Shown piece after piece: positions 23,804 to 32,278 of a DNA stretch of 64,000 bases (within the stretch, counting starts at the first letter, position 1; each line of letters starts with the position of its first letter). This DNA is from Fulvimonas sp. R45 (lineage in GTDB: Bacteria; Pseudomonadota; Gammaproteobacteria; Xanthomonadales; Rhodanobacteraceae). The notes beneath the pieces are model-generated. The model saw only the letters and a list, made by a program, of their open reading frames with translations, had not been told where the DNA came from and did not search any database. The translations under genes were made by a program, and so were the position numbers. The stretch covers positions 62,001-126,000 of the forward strand of contig NZ_JASERU010000005.1 of the NCBI RefSeq assembly GCF_030504985.1, read 5' to 3'.

Positions 23804-23869
23804 GCGGGCGGCATCCTCCCGGCCGCCCGCTTCCCTCCTGCGGAAAACGCGTTGGCAGTCACAACGCGT
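23804..23869. promoter_or_regulatory. Post-fahA hairpin and 8-7-8 inverted repeat before nirK
   Basis: A GC-rich hairpin (GCGGGCGGC / GCCGCCCGC, 23804-23830) follows fahA. Then comes a perfect inverted repeat ACGCGTTG - 7 bases - CAACGCGT (23847-23869), about 115 bases before the nirK start. It does not fit the Fnr/Dnr consensus, because TTG and CAA are seven and not eight bases apart. It may be an operator for another nitrogen-oxide-responsive regulator. Confidence 0.55.
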
Positions 23870-23983
23870 GCCTGCGGGCTGTGGCAGTTTGCCGCGGTCT
23901 GGAAAGGAGCGGTCGGGTCCGGCATCTGCGCTTCACGGATGAAGGCCCTGGCTGCAAGTCAGGACACACAAGGGGGAATGCCG

Positions 23984-25438
23984 ATGTCACGTCCGATGAT
24001 CGCCGCCGTTGCGGCGGCCGCGTTGTTGCTTGCCGCCTGCTCGGGCAGGCCCGTTTCCGATGCTTCCGCCGCCCCGGCACCCATCGACGCCGGTCCGCCG
24101 CAGGGCCCGCCGATCCACGCGGTGCTGGCCAGCCCGCCCGACGTGCCGCCGCCGATCCACCGCGACCATCCGGCCCGGGTGATCGTCGACCTGGACGTGG
24201 TGGAGAAGACGATGCCGATCGCCGACGGCGCCACCTACACGTTCTGGACCTTCGGCGGCACGGTGCCGGGCAGCTTCATCCGCGTGCGCCAGGGCGACAC
24301 GGTGGAACTGCACCTGCGCAACCCGCCCGGCAGCCGCATGCCGCACAGCATCGACCTGCACGCGGTGAGCGGCCCGGGCGGCGGCATGGACGCCAGCGAG
24401 ACCCTGCCGGGGCACGAGTCGCAGTTCAGCTTCAAGGCGCTGCACGCCGGTCTGTACGTGTACCACTGCGCCACCATGCCGGCCGGCATGCACATCGCCA
24501 ACGGCATGTACGGGCTGATCCTGGTGGAACCGCCGGAAGGCCTGCCGAAGGTGGATCACGAGTACTACGTGATGCAGGGCGACTTCTACACCGCCGGCGC
24601 CTACCACGCGAAGGGCCCGCAGGCGTTCGACATGCAGAAGGCGATCGACGAGCGGCCTACCTACGTGCTGTTCAACGGCCGCGAGGGTTCGCTGACGGGC
24701 GCGCACGCGCTCACCGCGAAGACCGGCGAGACGGTGCGCCTGTTCGTGGGCAACGGCGGCCCCAACCTCAGCTCCAGCTTCCACGTGATCGGGGAGATCT
24801 TCGATCGCGTGTGGCAGGGCGGCTTCACGCACCCGCTGGAGGATGTGCAGACCGTGCCGGTGCCGCCGGGCAGCGCGGTCACGGTGCAGTTCCGCACGCC
24901 GGTGCCGGGCACCTACACCCTGGTGGACCACGCCATCTTCCGCGCGCTGGAGCAGGGCGCGGCGGGGCAACTGGTGGTGGGCGGTCCGGGCGATCCGCTG
25001 GTGTATTCCGGCCGCCAGGCCGACCGCCTCTACGCCGGCGGCTCCGCCGCGACGGCGCAGGCGCCCGCGGCGGCGCACGATCCGCTCGCCAGCGGGCGCC
25101 GGCTGTTCGACGGCACCTGCGCGGCCTGCCACCAGGCGAACGGCGAGGGCGTGCCGAACGTGTTCCCGCCGCTGGCGAGATCCAGCGTGCTGGCGGCCGA
25201 CCCGCAGCGCGCGGTGGGCATCGTGCTGCACGGCCTGCATGGCCGGCTCACCGTCAACGGCCACGACTACGACTCGACCATGCCCTCGATGGCGCACCTG
25301 GCCGACGACGACATCGCGGACATCCTCACCTACGTGCTGAACAGCTGGGGCAACCCCGGCGGCCGCGTCAGCGGCGACGAGGTCGCGCGGGCGCGCCGCG
25401 CCGGTGGCGATGCGGCGGTGGCCGCCGGCGCACCGTAG
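23984..25438 (+). CDS. nirK: Copper-containing nitrite reductase with C-terminal cytochrome c domain
   Basis: Reduces nitrite to nitric oxide in denitrification. From ATG 23984 (AGGGGG seven bases upstream) it is 484 residues, with a lipoprotein-like signal (LLLAACSG). Two cupredoxin domains follow. Type 1/2 copper ligands are seen in [30 protein letters not shown] (short loop typical of clade II NirK) and [13 protein letters not shown]-terminal cytochrome c domain (about 380-465) has the haem motif CAACHQ and a Met ligand near TMPSMAHL. The fusion lets the enzyme take electrons directly. No nirV follows. The adjacent fnr and nnrS support an anaerobic nitrogen-oxide cluster. Confidence 0.94.
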   Translation: MSRPMIAAVAAAALLLAACSGRPVSDASAAPAPIDAGPPQGPPIHAVLASPPDVPPPIHRDHPARVIVDLDVVEKTMPIADGATYTFWTFGGTVPGSFIRVRQGDTVELHLRNPPGSRMPHSIDLHAVSGPGGGMDASETLPGHESQFSFKALHAGLYVYHCATMPAGMHIANGMYGLILVEPPEGLPKVDHEYYVMQGDFYTAGAYHAKGPQAFDMQKAIDERPTYVLFNGREGSLTGAHALTAKTGETVRLFVGNGGPNLSSSFHVIGEIFDRVWQGGFTHPLEDVQTVPVPPGSAVTVQFRTPVPGTYTLVDHAIFRALEQGAAGQLVVGGPGDPLVYSGRQADRLYAGGSAATAQAPAAAHDPLASGRRLFDGTCAACHQANGEGVPNVFPPLARSSVLAADPQRAVGIVLHGLHGRLTVNGHDYDSTMPSMAHLADDDIADILTYVLNSWGNPGGRVSGDEVARARRAGGDAAVAAGAP

Positions 25439-25442
25439 ACCG

Positions 25443-25470
25443 CGCGGCGCCCGGTCCGCCGGGCGCCGCG
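25443..25470. terminator. Strong hairpin after nirK
   Basis: Perfect 12-base stem (CGCGGCGCCCGG / CCGGGCGCCGCG, four-base loop) immediately after the nirK stop. There is no U-run, so it could be a terminator or an mRNA 3'-end stabiliser. Confidence 0.6.
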
Positions 25471-25543
25471 ACGTGCGGTCGCAGGAACTCGCGGGCATGG
25501 CGCCGGCTGCGTATCATGGCCGTGCCCGCAGCGTCTGCCTGCC

Positions 25544-26308
25544 ATGCCCATGCCCCTGCATCCCACCGGTCACCTGCATCCGCTGCCCCGGCCGATCGCC
25601 GACGACGGCGACGCGTCCCGGTTCTGTTCCACCTGCGCATTCTCCGACGCCTGCGTCGCGGTGGGCTACGGCAAGCCCGAGCTGGCCGAGCTGCATTGCC
25701 TGGTGGAGCACGTGGGCCCGTTCCGCGCCGGCGAGCACGTGTTCCGCACCGGCGATCCGTTCCGCGCCATCTACGCGGTGCGTGAGGGTTCGGTGAAGAC
25801 GCGCCTGTTCGACCGCGACGGCAACGAGCAGGTGCTGGGCTTCTACCTGCCGGGCGAGGTGGTGGGGCTCAACGCGATCTACCCCGAGCACTTCCCGTGC
25901 GACGCGGTGGCGCTGGAGGACACCCGCTTCTGCCGCTTCCTGTTCCCCGCCATGAGCGCGCTCGCGGCGCGCCTGCCGGCGGTGCAGCGGCACCTGTTCC
26001 GGCTGATCAGCAAGGAACTGGGCGCGGTCTCGCTGCTGGCCGGCGACCACAGCGCCGACCAGCGCATGGCCGCGTTCCTGCTCGACCTCTCCGCCCGCTA
26101 CGCGGCGCGCGGCTACTCGCCGGTGCGCTTCCACCTCAGCATGTCGCGTGGCGATATCGCCAACTACCTGCGCCTGGCCGCCGAGACAGTCAGCCGCGTG
26201 CTGACCCGTTTCCGCACGCAGGGCCTGATCGGGCTGGAGGGCCGCGACCTGCTGCTGCGCGATCCCGGCCGCCTGCGCGAACTGGGCGCCAGCCTGCTGC
26301 CGGAATAG
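25544..26308 (+). CDS. fnr: Fnr/Anr-type oxygen-sensing transcription factor
   Basis: Crp/Fnr-family regulator of 254 residues that should hold an oxygen-labile [4Fe-4S] cluster. The N-terminal CSTCAFSDAC gives the C-x2-C-x5-C spacing of Fnr (about residues 29-38). The fourth cysteine is in EHFPCDAVAL (about 124). A cyclic-nucleotide-like domain follows, then a dimerisation helix and a helix-turn-helix SRGDIANYLRLAAETVSRVLTRF (about 206-228), whose E-x-x-S-R should read TTGAT half-sites. Lying between nirK and nnrS, it likely activates them and the cbb3 operon under low oxygen. Confidence 0.95.
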   Translation: MPMPLHPTGHLHPLPRPIADDGDASRFCSTCAFSDACVAVGYGKPELAELHCLVEHVGPFRAGEHVFRTGDPFRAIYAVREGSVKTRLFDRDGNEQVLGFYLPGEVVGLNAIYPEHFPCDAVALEDTRFCRFLFPAMSALAARLPAVQRHLFRLISKELGAVSLLAGDHSADQRMAAFLLDLSARYAARGYSPVRFHLSMSRGDIANYLRLAAETVSRVLTRFRTQGLIGLEGRDLLLRDPGRLRELGASLLPE

Positions 26309-26314
26309 CGTGGC

Positions 26315-26328
26315 CTGATCCAGGTCAG
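26315..26328. promoter_or_regulatory. Candidate Fnr box upstream of nnrS
   Basis: CTGATCCAGGTCAG matches the Fnr/Anr pattern TTGAT-N4-ATCAA at the central positions with changes at both ends. It lies about 136 bases before nnrS and just after the fnr stop. The two-end mismatch makes this tentative. Confidence 0.45.
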
Positions 26329-26463
26329 GGCGGAGCGGGGCGTGCCTTGCGAGCATGGCGCCGGGGCAGCCGCGATGCGATGCGGAAGGCCCGGCCTCGC
26401 TTGAAAGCACGGCACATGCAGGCAACCTGGCCAGGCCTCACCCGGCCGCACACACCACGACCC

Positions 26464-27711
26464 ATGCGCGACACATCCGCCACCACCGAAGAAGCCACCC
26501 TCGCGCGCCTGCTCGCCGCGGCTCCCCATCGCCCGCTGTTCCTCGCCGGCACCATGGCGGTGCTGCTCTCCATGGCCTGGTGGACACTGGAGCTGGCGTC
26601 ACTACGCTTTGGCTGGGACCGCTGGCCGCAGCCGCCGGTCCCGCCCGTGTGGGGCCACGCCGTGCTGATCCAGTACGGCCTGTTCCCGCTGTTCATGTTC
26701 GGTTTCCTGATGACCACCTTCCCGCGCTGGATGAACGGCCCTGCCGTGCCGCCCGCGCGCTACCTGCCGGTGGCCGGCGGCGTGCTGGGCGGCTACGCGC
26801 TGGCGAACATCGGCTTGCTGGGCATGCCATGGCTGCTGGAGGGCGGCCTGCTGCTGATGCTGGCCGGCTACGTCGCCGGCGTGGCCACGCTGGGCGGCGT
26901 GCTGCGCGCGGCGGCGGAGCGCAACCGGCACGGCTGGTCGTGCTTCACCGCGTTCTGCGTGGGCACGCTGGGGCTGGCGTTGTTCGCCGCCTGGCTGCTG
27001 TGGCCGTCGCTGCCGGCCGGCGTGGGCTGGCTGGCGGTGAAGCTGGGTACCTTCGGCTTCCTGCTGCCGGTGTACTTCACCGTCTGCCATCGCATGCTGC
27101 CGTTCTTCAGCGGCAACGTCGCGAAAGGGCGCGGCTACGTGATGCGGCGGCCGGCCTGGAGCCTGCCGCTGGCGTGGGCGTTGCTGCTGGCGCACGCGCT
27201 GCTGGACTGGAGCGGGCGGGCGCGCTGGCTGTGGCTGTGCGACGTGCCGCTAGCGGTGCTGTTCGGCTGGCACGCACTGGCCTGGCAGCCGTGGAAATGC
27301 ATGCGGCCGGGCCTGCTGGCGGTGCTGCACATCGCCTTCGCCTGGCTGCCGGTGGCGTTCGTGCTGTACGCGGTGCAGGACGTCGCGCTGGCCGCCGGCG
27401 GACGCCAGGTGCTGGGGCTGGCGCCGCTGCATGCGCTGGCGATCGGTTTCTTCGGCTCGATGCTGGTGGCGATGGTGACCCGCGTCACCCACGGCCATTC
27501 CGGCCGGCCGCTGCAGATGGGGGCGGTGCCGTGGCTGTGCTTCGCACTGCTGCAGGCGGTGGCGCTGCTGCGCATCCGCGCCGAGCTGGGCGGCGACCGC
27601 TACCTGTGGCTGGTGGTCGCCGGCGCCGGCTGGCTGGTCGCCTTCCTGCCGTGGGTGCTGCGTTCGGCGTGGATCTACCTCACGCCGCGCGCCGACGGCA
27701 AGACGGGTTGA
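26464..27711 (+). CDS. nnrS: NnrS family haem/copper membrane protein
   Basis: Inner-membrane protein of about 12 helices, 415 residues, found with denitrification genes and thought to protect against nitrosative stress. Features: PLFLAGTMAVLLSMAWWTLEL, WGHAVLIQYGLFPLFMFGFLMTTFPRWM near residues 60-90, KLGTFGFLLPVYFTVCHRMLPFF in the middle, and MVTRVTHGHSGRPL in the C-terminal third, where NnrS proteins are histidine-rich. The start at 26464 gives a normal length. It follows fnr and overlaps no gene; the next membrane-protein gene starts 10 bases downstream. Confidence 0.93.
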   Translation: MRDTSATTEEATLARLLAAAPHRPLFLAGTMAVLLSMAWWTLELASLRFGWDRWPQPPVPPVWGHAVLIQYGLFPLFMFGFLMTTFPRWMNGPAVPPARYLPVAGGVLGGYALANIGLLGMPWLLEGGLLLMLAGYVAGVATLGGVLRAAAERNRHGWSCFTAFCVGTLGLALFAAWLLWPSLPAGVGWLAVKLGTFGFLLPVYFTVCHRMLPFFSGNVAKGRGYVMRRPAWSLPLAWALLLAHALLDWSGRARWLWLCDVPLAVLFGWHALAWQPWKCMRPGLLAVLHIAFAWLPVAFVLYAVQDVALAAGGRQVLGLAPLHALAIGFFGSMLVAMVTRVTHGHSGRPLQMGAVPWLCFALLQAVALLRIRAELGGDRYLWLVVAGAGWLVAFLPWVLRSAWIYLTPRADGKTG

Positions 27712-27721
27712 GGGCGGCGGC

Positions 27722-28174
27722 ATGCAAGGCCTGATCGCGCCGTATTACCCCTGGATCGTGCTGGTGCACCTGGCCTGCGCGATCGTGTTCGTGGGCGCGG
27801 CGGCATTCGAGGTGTTCGCGCTGGAGGCGCTGCACCGGCACTTCGACGCCACCACCATGCAGCGGATCGAGAGCGCGGTGATGGCGCGGGTGCGCCGCTA
27901 CATGCCATTCGTGGTGCTGCTGCTGTTCGCCAGCGGTGGCCTGTTGTTCGACCTGCGCTGCAACGGCATCCGCTGCATCGGCGATACGCGCTTCGGCGGG
28001 TTCCTGCTGGCCAAGGTGATCCTGGCGTTCGGCGTGCTGGGGGTGTTCGCCAACGCGGTGTGGGCCGGCGCGCGGGGGCGCATGGACGCCTGCCGCTTCC
28101 GTCATACGCACCGCATCGTGCTGGCGATGATGGCGGCCATCGTCTTCCTGGCCAAGACCATGTTCTACTTGTAG
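27722..28174 (+). CDS. Small integral membrane protein, CopD-like/uncharacterised
   Basis: 150-residue protein with four predicted membrane helices (about 8-30, 58-78, 92-115, 128-148). It has histidines in [13 protein letters not shown] and FRHTHRIVL that could bind haem or copper, and a cysteine pair in LRCNGIRC. No catalytic motif is recognised. It starts 10 bases after nnrS, so co-expression and a nitrogen-oxide-related or haem/copper role are likely by context only. Confidence 0.8.
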   Translation: MQGLIAPYYPWIVLVHLACAIVFVGAAAFEVFALEALHRHFDATTMQRIESAVMARVRRYMPFVVLLLFASGGLLFDLRCNGIRCIGDTRFGGFLLAKVILAFGVLGVFANAVWAGARGRMDACRFRHTHRIVLAMMAAIVFLAKTMFYL

Positions 28175-28202
28175 GCCCTTTCCCCCCATCGCGAGGTATG
28201 TC

Positions 28203-28703
28203 ATGTCCACCGTCCATTTCAAGGGCCAGCCGGTACGCGTCGACGGCAGCTTTCCCGCGCCCGGCAGCCAGGCGCCGGCGTTCCGCCTGGTCGGCAGCGA
28301 CCTGTCCGAGGTCACGCTGGCCGGCTTCGCCGGCAAGCGCAAGGTGTTGAACATCTTTCCCAGCGTGGACACCGGCGTGTGCGCCGCCTCGGTGCGCCGC
28401 TTCAACGAGCTGGCGGCGAAGCTCGACGACGCCGTGGTGCTGTGTATCTCGGCCGACCTGCCGTTCGCGCAGGGCCGCTTCTGCGGCGCCGAGGGCATCG
28501 AGAACGTGCGCATGCTGTCGCTGATGCGCGGGCGCGAGTTCCTGCGCGACTATGGCGTGGCCATCGCCGACGGCCCGCTGGCCGGCCTGGCCGCCCGCGC
28601 GGTGGTGGTGCTGGACACGCACGACAAGGTGATCCACGCCGAACTGGTGGACGAGATCACCCACGAACCGAACTACGACGCAGCACTGAAGGCGCTGGGC
28701 TGA
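28203..28703 (+). CDS. tpx: Thiol peroxidase (Tpx, atypical 2-Cys peroxiredoxin)
   Basis: Periplasmic/cytosolic thioredoxin-dependent peroxidase, 166 residues. The peroxidatic cysteine is in [17 protein letters not shown] (about residue 60) and the resolving cysteine in [15 protein letters not shown] (about 94), the standard Tpx spacing. It begins 28 bases after the membrane-protein gene and ends in an intrinsic terminator, so fnr-nnrS-membrane protein-tpx may be partly co-transcribed. A role against peroxide or organic hydroperoxide in respiration-shift conditions is inferred. Confidence 0.95.
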   Translation: MSTVHFKGQPVRVDGSFPAPGSQAPAFRLVGSDLSEVTLAGFAGKRKVLNIFPSVDTGVCAASVRRFNELAAKLDDAVVLCISADLPFAQGRFCGAEGIENVRMLSLMRGREFLRDYGVAIADGPLAGLAARAVVVLDTHDKVIHAELVDEITHEPNYDAALKALG

Positions 28704-28726
28704 GCTGTCGTTCGTGAAAATCGCGG

Positions 28727-28763
28727 AGGCCCGTCGGTAGAGCCGCGGGCCTTCGTGCTTTTG
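28727..28763 (+). terminator. Intrinsic terminator after tpx
   Basis: Stem AGGCCCG / CGGGCCT (28727-28752) with an inner extension, followed by TTCGTGCTTTT. It is 24 bases after the tpx stop. Confidence 0.75.
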
Positions 28764-29257
28764 CGCAGCGGTTGCTCGCCTGCAGCGGGCTTTCGGACGC
28801 CTGCCGGCGCCCGAGTTCCTTCTCTTTGCTGGCCCACGTCACCGCAGGAGCGGTGGCAAACGGCGAAGCCGGCCCGAAGGGCGGAGGGCAGGATGCCCGG
28901 AGTCAAGAGAAGGAACCAAGAGAAATGGCCTTGTGGAGCCCGCCGCCCCTACAAGCCGTGGCGCTCGAGGTGTCCTGGAACTTGCGTGACACCGCACGTT
29001 CTACCGACGGCCACGCCGCGCCGTCGCCGATCACTGAGGTCAGGGAGGGATTGCCGCGGCCGACCGCTCTCCGGTTGCTCCACGCTGCGAGGCTTACTCC
29101 AGCATCGCGAGTCGCTTCATGCTGGCTTCTCATTCCATCCCCTCACCACCGTCATTCCAGCGAAGGCTGGAGGTGCTTTTCAACAGACGAAGGTCTGGTC
29201 ATCCAGTGAAGTGTTCGTGCGCAGCACGCAAAATCACGGGACGCGCCGCGTGTCTCC
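28764..29257. other. Intergenic region with 12-bp inverted repeat and family C repeat
   Basis: No supported gene. It contains widely spaced inverted arms GTTCCTTCTCTT (28815-28826) and AAGAGAAGGAAC (28905-28916), and a family C repeat at 29151-29235. Several short frames cover the region but lack homology or a plausible ribosome site. Confidence 0.7.
29151..29235. repeat. Dispersed repeat, family C, copy 1 (one-ended)
   Basis: Begins GTCATTCCAGCGAAGGCTGGA and continues with the family core GGTGCTTTTCAACAGACG, AAGGTCTGGTCATCCAGTGAA. The right-hand mirror end seen at 61552-61693 is missing, so this copy is truncated against the haemoglobin gene's 3' end. Confidence 0.85.
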
Positions 29258-29674
29258 TCAGGACTTCACCCCCACCACCGGAATGCCGAACGGCCGCGCG
29301 TCCAGCCGGTCGGGCAGGCCCATGCCCATGCGCAGGCTGCGGCCGATGCGGTCGGCGTAGTCGAGCATCTGCGTGGCGGCGGCTTCGTCCAGCACTTCGC
29401 GGGTAGTCTCGCGCCACAGGTCCAGCCAGCGCACGAAGTGCTCGGCGCGGATCGCGGGCTGGGCGCGGTGCACCGCCATCGGGTTGCCGCGGTAGCTGGC
29501 GGTGCGCAGCGCCACCGAGCACCAGAACGAAGTGAGCAGGCGCTTGTGCTCCGCCCAGTCGTGCACGGCGGCGTTGAAGATCGGGCCGATCGAGGGATCG
29601 GCGCGCACCTTGTCGTAGAAGCGGTCGACCAGGGTGGCGATGTGCGTTTCGTCGAGCGTGGCGGGCGTGTTCAT
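29258..29674 (-). CDS. Group III-type truncated haemoglobin
   Basis: Small haem protein of 138 residues: IATLVDRFYDKVRADPSIGPIFNAAVHDWAEHKRLLTSFWCSVALRTASYRGNPMAVH..., with a long F-helix segment EHFVRWLDLWRETTREVLDE. This pattern resembles group III truncated haemoglobins such as Campylobacter Ctb, which act in oxygen handling or nitric-oxide detoxification at low oxygen. Its ATG overlaps the ccoS stop (ATGA), so it is translated as the last gene of the cbb3 operon. The coupling to oxidase assembly suggests a microaerobic role. Confidence 0.88.
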   Translation of the reverse strand: MNTPATLDETHIATLVDRFYDKVRADPSIGPIFNAAVHDWAEHKRLLTSFWCSVALRTASYRGNPMAVHRAQPAIRAEHFVRWLDLWRETTREVLDEAAATQMLDYADRIGRSLRMGMGLPDRLDARPFGIPVVGVKS

Positions 29675-29859
29675 GGCGGGGGCGTGCGGGAAGGTCCGGG
29701 GTTCGATATGGGGGCGGTCGGCTCGTCCTCCAGCAGTGGCAGCACGGCGGGCGTGTCGAGGTCGTCGAACTGCTGGTGGTTCACCGCCCAGAAGAAGATC
29801 GCCACCGCGGCCAGCATGAGCAGCAGGGTGACCGGGATCAGCACCAGCAGGGCGTTCAT
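29671..29859 (-). CDS. ccoS: cbb3 oxidase maturation protein CcoS
   Basis: 62-residue membrane protein needed to load cofactors into cbb3-type oxidase. It has one N-terminal helix (LVLIPVTLLLMLAAVAIFFWAV) followed by the CcoS signature NHQQFDDLDTPAVLPLLED. It overlaps ccoI upstream (ATGA at 29856-29859) and the haemoglobin downstream, placing it in a tightly coupled operon. Confidence 0.93.
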   Translation of the reverse strand: MNALLVLIPVTLLLMLAAVAIFFWAVNHQQFDDLDTPAVLPLLEDEPTAPISNPGPSRTPPP

Positions 29860-32060
29860 GCGCGCGCCTCCCGCCCGGTGCGCAGGGCGTTGAGCACCAC
29901 CGCCAGCGAGCTGAGCGACATGCCGACGCCGGCCAGCCAGGGCGGCACCAGCCCCAGCGCCGCGAACGGGATGGCGCAGAGATTGTAGGCCAGCGCGCCG
30001 CGGCGGCTGCCGTCGACCACCCGGTGCATGCGCCGGGCCACGGCGCGCGCGCGGGCGAGGCCGTCGAGGCGGCCGTCGAGCAGCAGCAGGTCGGCGTGCG
30101 TGCGGGCCGCTTCGGCGCCTTCGGCGAGCGCGGCGGAAACATCGGCGCCGGCCAGCACCGGGGCGTCGTTGCCGCCGTCCCCCACCACCAGCACAGTGCG
30201 GCCCCGTGCGCGCAGCTCGCGCAGGCGTTCCAGCTTGTCGGCGGGCGACTGGCGGGCGTGCCAGTCGCCGATGTCCAGCCGCGCGGCAAGGTCGGCCACG
30301 CGGCCGGCGGCGTCGCCGCTGGCGATGGCGGGCACGAGGCCGTCGGCGCGCAGCGCGGCCAGCGTGCGTGCGGCGTCCGCCCGTGGCTGTTCGTCGAAGT
30401 GGAAGATCGCCAGCGCGCCGCCGACGTCGGCCAGCCACAATGCGCCATCGGCGGCGTCGGGGTCGGCCACTCCGGCCAGGGCCAGCGCGTGGCCGGCGCG
30501 GCCCAGGCGCAGCCGGCGGCCGTCGACCACGCCCTCGATGCCGCCGGGACCGACCTGCACGTTCCATGCGCGCGGGGGCGTGGCATCGCGTGCCGCGTCG
30601 GCCAGCGCGCGTGCCAGCGGATGGGCGCTTTCGCGCGCCAGCGCGGCGGCCAGGCGCAGCATGGCGTCGGGTGCGTCGCCACGCGGGGTGCGGATGCGCC
30701 CGCGGTCCAGCGTGGGCACGCCGAGCGTGCCGGTCTTGTCGAACAGCGCGGTGTCCGCGCGTGCGAGTGCGTCCAGCGCCGCGCCGTCGGTCACCAGCAC
30801 GCCCTGCCGCGCCAGCGCACCCAGCGCGCTGGCCAGCGCGGCCGGGCGGCTCAGCGCGAAGGCGCAGGGGCAGGCCACCACCAGCACGGCGACGGCGGCA
30901 CCGAACGCGCGAGCAGGGTCGACCAGCAGCCAGCCCAGCGCGGTGGCCGCGGTGAGCAGCAGCACGCCCGCCACGAAGCGGGCGACCGCGCGCTGGTCTG
31001 CCGGCGTGACGACGGGGCGCGCCGCGCGGGCATGCGCGCCCAGCGCCTCCATCCGCGCCGCGGCAGTGGCGTCGCCACCGGCTTCCACCCGCAGGTCGGC
31101 CGGGCCGGCGAGCAGCAGGCTGCCGGCCAGCAGGCGTTCGCCGCGGCGGCGCGGCTGCGGGCGCGATTCGCCGGTGAGCAGGGATTCGTCTAGCGCGGCG
31201 TACGCGCTTTCCAGCACGCCGTCGGCGGGCACCACGGCGCCCTCGGGGACGTGCACGCGGTCGCCGGGAACCAGTTCCAGCGCGGCGACGGTTTCCAGCG
31301 CGCCGTTGGTGCGTCGGCGCTGCGCCAGCAGCGGCATGGCGTCGGCCGCGGACTCGCCCAGCGCGCCGCTGCGGTGGCGCGCGCGCAGTTCCACGTAGCG
31401 CGCGGCGAGCAGCAGGAACACGAACATGCCGATCGAGTCGAAATAGATCTCGCCGCGGCCGCGCAGCGTGGCGAAGGCGCTGGCGAGGAACACCAGCAGT
31501 ACCGCCAGCGCCACCGGCAGGTGGATGCCGATACGGCGCGCATGCAGCTCGTGCAGCGCGCCGCGGTAGAACGGCAGCGCCGAATACGCCACCACCGGGA
31601 TGATGGAGAGGAAGCCCAGCCAGCGGAACAGGCCGCGCGTGCTGAAGTCCTCGAACTCGGTGGCGCCGAGGTAGATCGCCAGCGCGTAGCTCATCACCTG
31701 CATCGCGCACATGCCGGCCACCAGCAGGCGCTTCAGCGCGTCGCGCATTTCGTCGTCGCGGGCGTCGTCGATGCGGGCGCGGCGCAGCGGTTCGGCGGGA
31801 CAGTGCTGGCGGGCGCAGGCATCGAGCAGGGCGGGCAGCGGGGTGAGGCGGGCGTCCCAGGTCACGCGCACGCGGCGTGCGGCGACGTCGATCGCCACGC
31901 GCCGCACGCCGGGCAGCGCGTGCAGCGCCTGCTCCAGCCGCAGCACGCGGCGCGGGTCGTCCAGCGCGGGCACGCGCAGGGCGATGTCGCTGCGACCATC
32001 GCGGCGCGGGCGCAGCACCTGCGCCGCGAGCCGCGGTTCGGCCCATGCAGCGGCGTTCAT
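29856..32060 (-). CDS. ccoI: cbb3 oxidase copper-loading P1B-type ATPase CcoI (FixI)
   Basis: Inner-membrane copper exporter that supplies copper for cbb3 oxidase assembly, 734 residues. It has about eight helices with the CPC metal motif in VVACPCAFALSRP, the TGE actuator (LDESLLTGES), the phosphorylation site DKTGTLG, the HP motif in ESAHPLA, and the hinge GDGGNDAPVL. The N-terminal metal-binding domain is present in fold (ALHALPGVRRVAIDVAARRVRVTW) but has no CxxC, and the usual cysteine-rich leader of CcoI is also absent. The start at 32060 overlaps the upstream small gene as ATGA. Confidence 0.92.
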   Translation of the reverse strand: MNAAAWAEPRLAAQVLRPRRDGRSDIALRVPALDDPRRVLRLEQALHALPGVRRVAIDVAARRVRVTWDARLTPLPALLDACARQHCPAEPLRRARIDDARDDEMRDALKRLLVAGMCAMQVMSYALAIYLGATEFEDFSTRGLFRWLGFLSIIPVVAYSALPFYRGALHELHARRIGIHLPVALAVLLVFLASAFATLRGRGEIYFDSIGMFVFLLLAARYVELRARHRSGALGESAADAMPLLAQRRRTNGALETVAALELVPGDRVHVPEGAVVPADGVLESAYAALDESLLTGESRPQPRRRGERLLAGSLLLAGPADLRVEAGGDATAAARMEALGAHARAARPVVTPADQRAVARFVAGVLLLTAATALGWLLVDPARAFGAAVAVLVVACPCAFALSRPAALASALGALARQGVLVTDGAALDALARADTALFDKTGTLGVPTLDRGRIRTPRGDAPDAMLRLAAALARESAHPLARALADAARDATPPRAWNVQVGPGGIEGVVDGRRLRLGRAGHALALAGVADPDAADGALWLADVGGALAIFHFDEQPRADAARTLAALRADGLVPAIASGDAAGRVADLAARLDIGDWHARQSPADKLERLRELRARGRTVLVVGDGGNDAPVLAGADVSAALAEGAEAARTHADLLLLDGRLDGLARARAVARRMHRVVDGSRRGALAYNLCAIPFAALGLVPPWLAGVGMSLSSLAVVLNALRTGREARA

Positions 32061-32278
32061 GGCGGCGTGCCGTGCGCGCTGCGTGCTGCGCTGGGCACGC
32101 CGAACACCGCGTGCGGGGCATCCGGCAGCGGCGTGTCGGCGTGGCGCGCGCTCACCGCGATGATCCACGCGCAGCCGGCCAGCGAGGCGAGGAACACCGC
32201 CGCGCCGAGCCACAGCACCGGCTGGCGGTACCAGGCTCCGGATGGCCCGGCAGGACGTGGCTCACGGCGTGGCGGCAT
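32057..32278 (-). CDS. Small single-helix membrane protein in the cco operon (possible reduced FixH/CcoH)
   Basis: 73 residues with one membrane helix (about 19-41: PVLWLGAAVFLASLAGCAWIIAVS) and a short proline/alanine-rich tail. It occupies the ccoP-ccoI position where ccoG/ccoH normally lie. A full FixH is about 150 residues, so if related this is a minimal form. It overlaps ccoP by 17 bases and ccoI by four. No ccoG is present in the operon. Confidence 0.7.
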   Translation of the reverse strand: MPPRREPRPAGPSGAWYRQPVLWLGAAVFLASLAGCAWIIAVSARHADTPLPDAPHAVFGVPSAARSAHGTPP

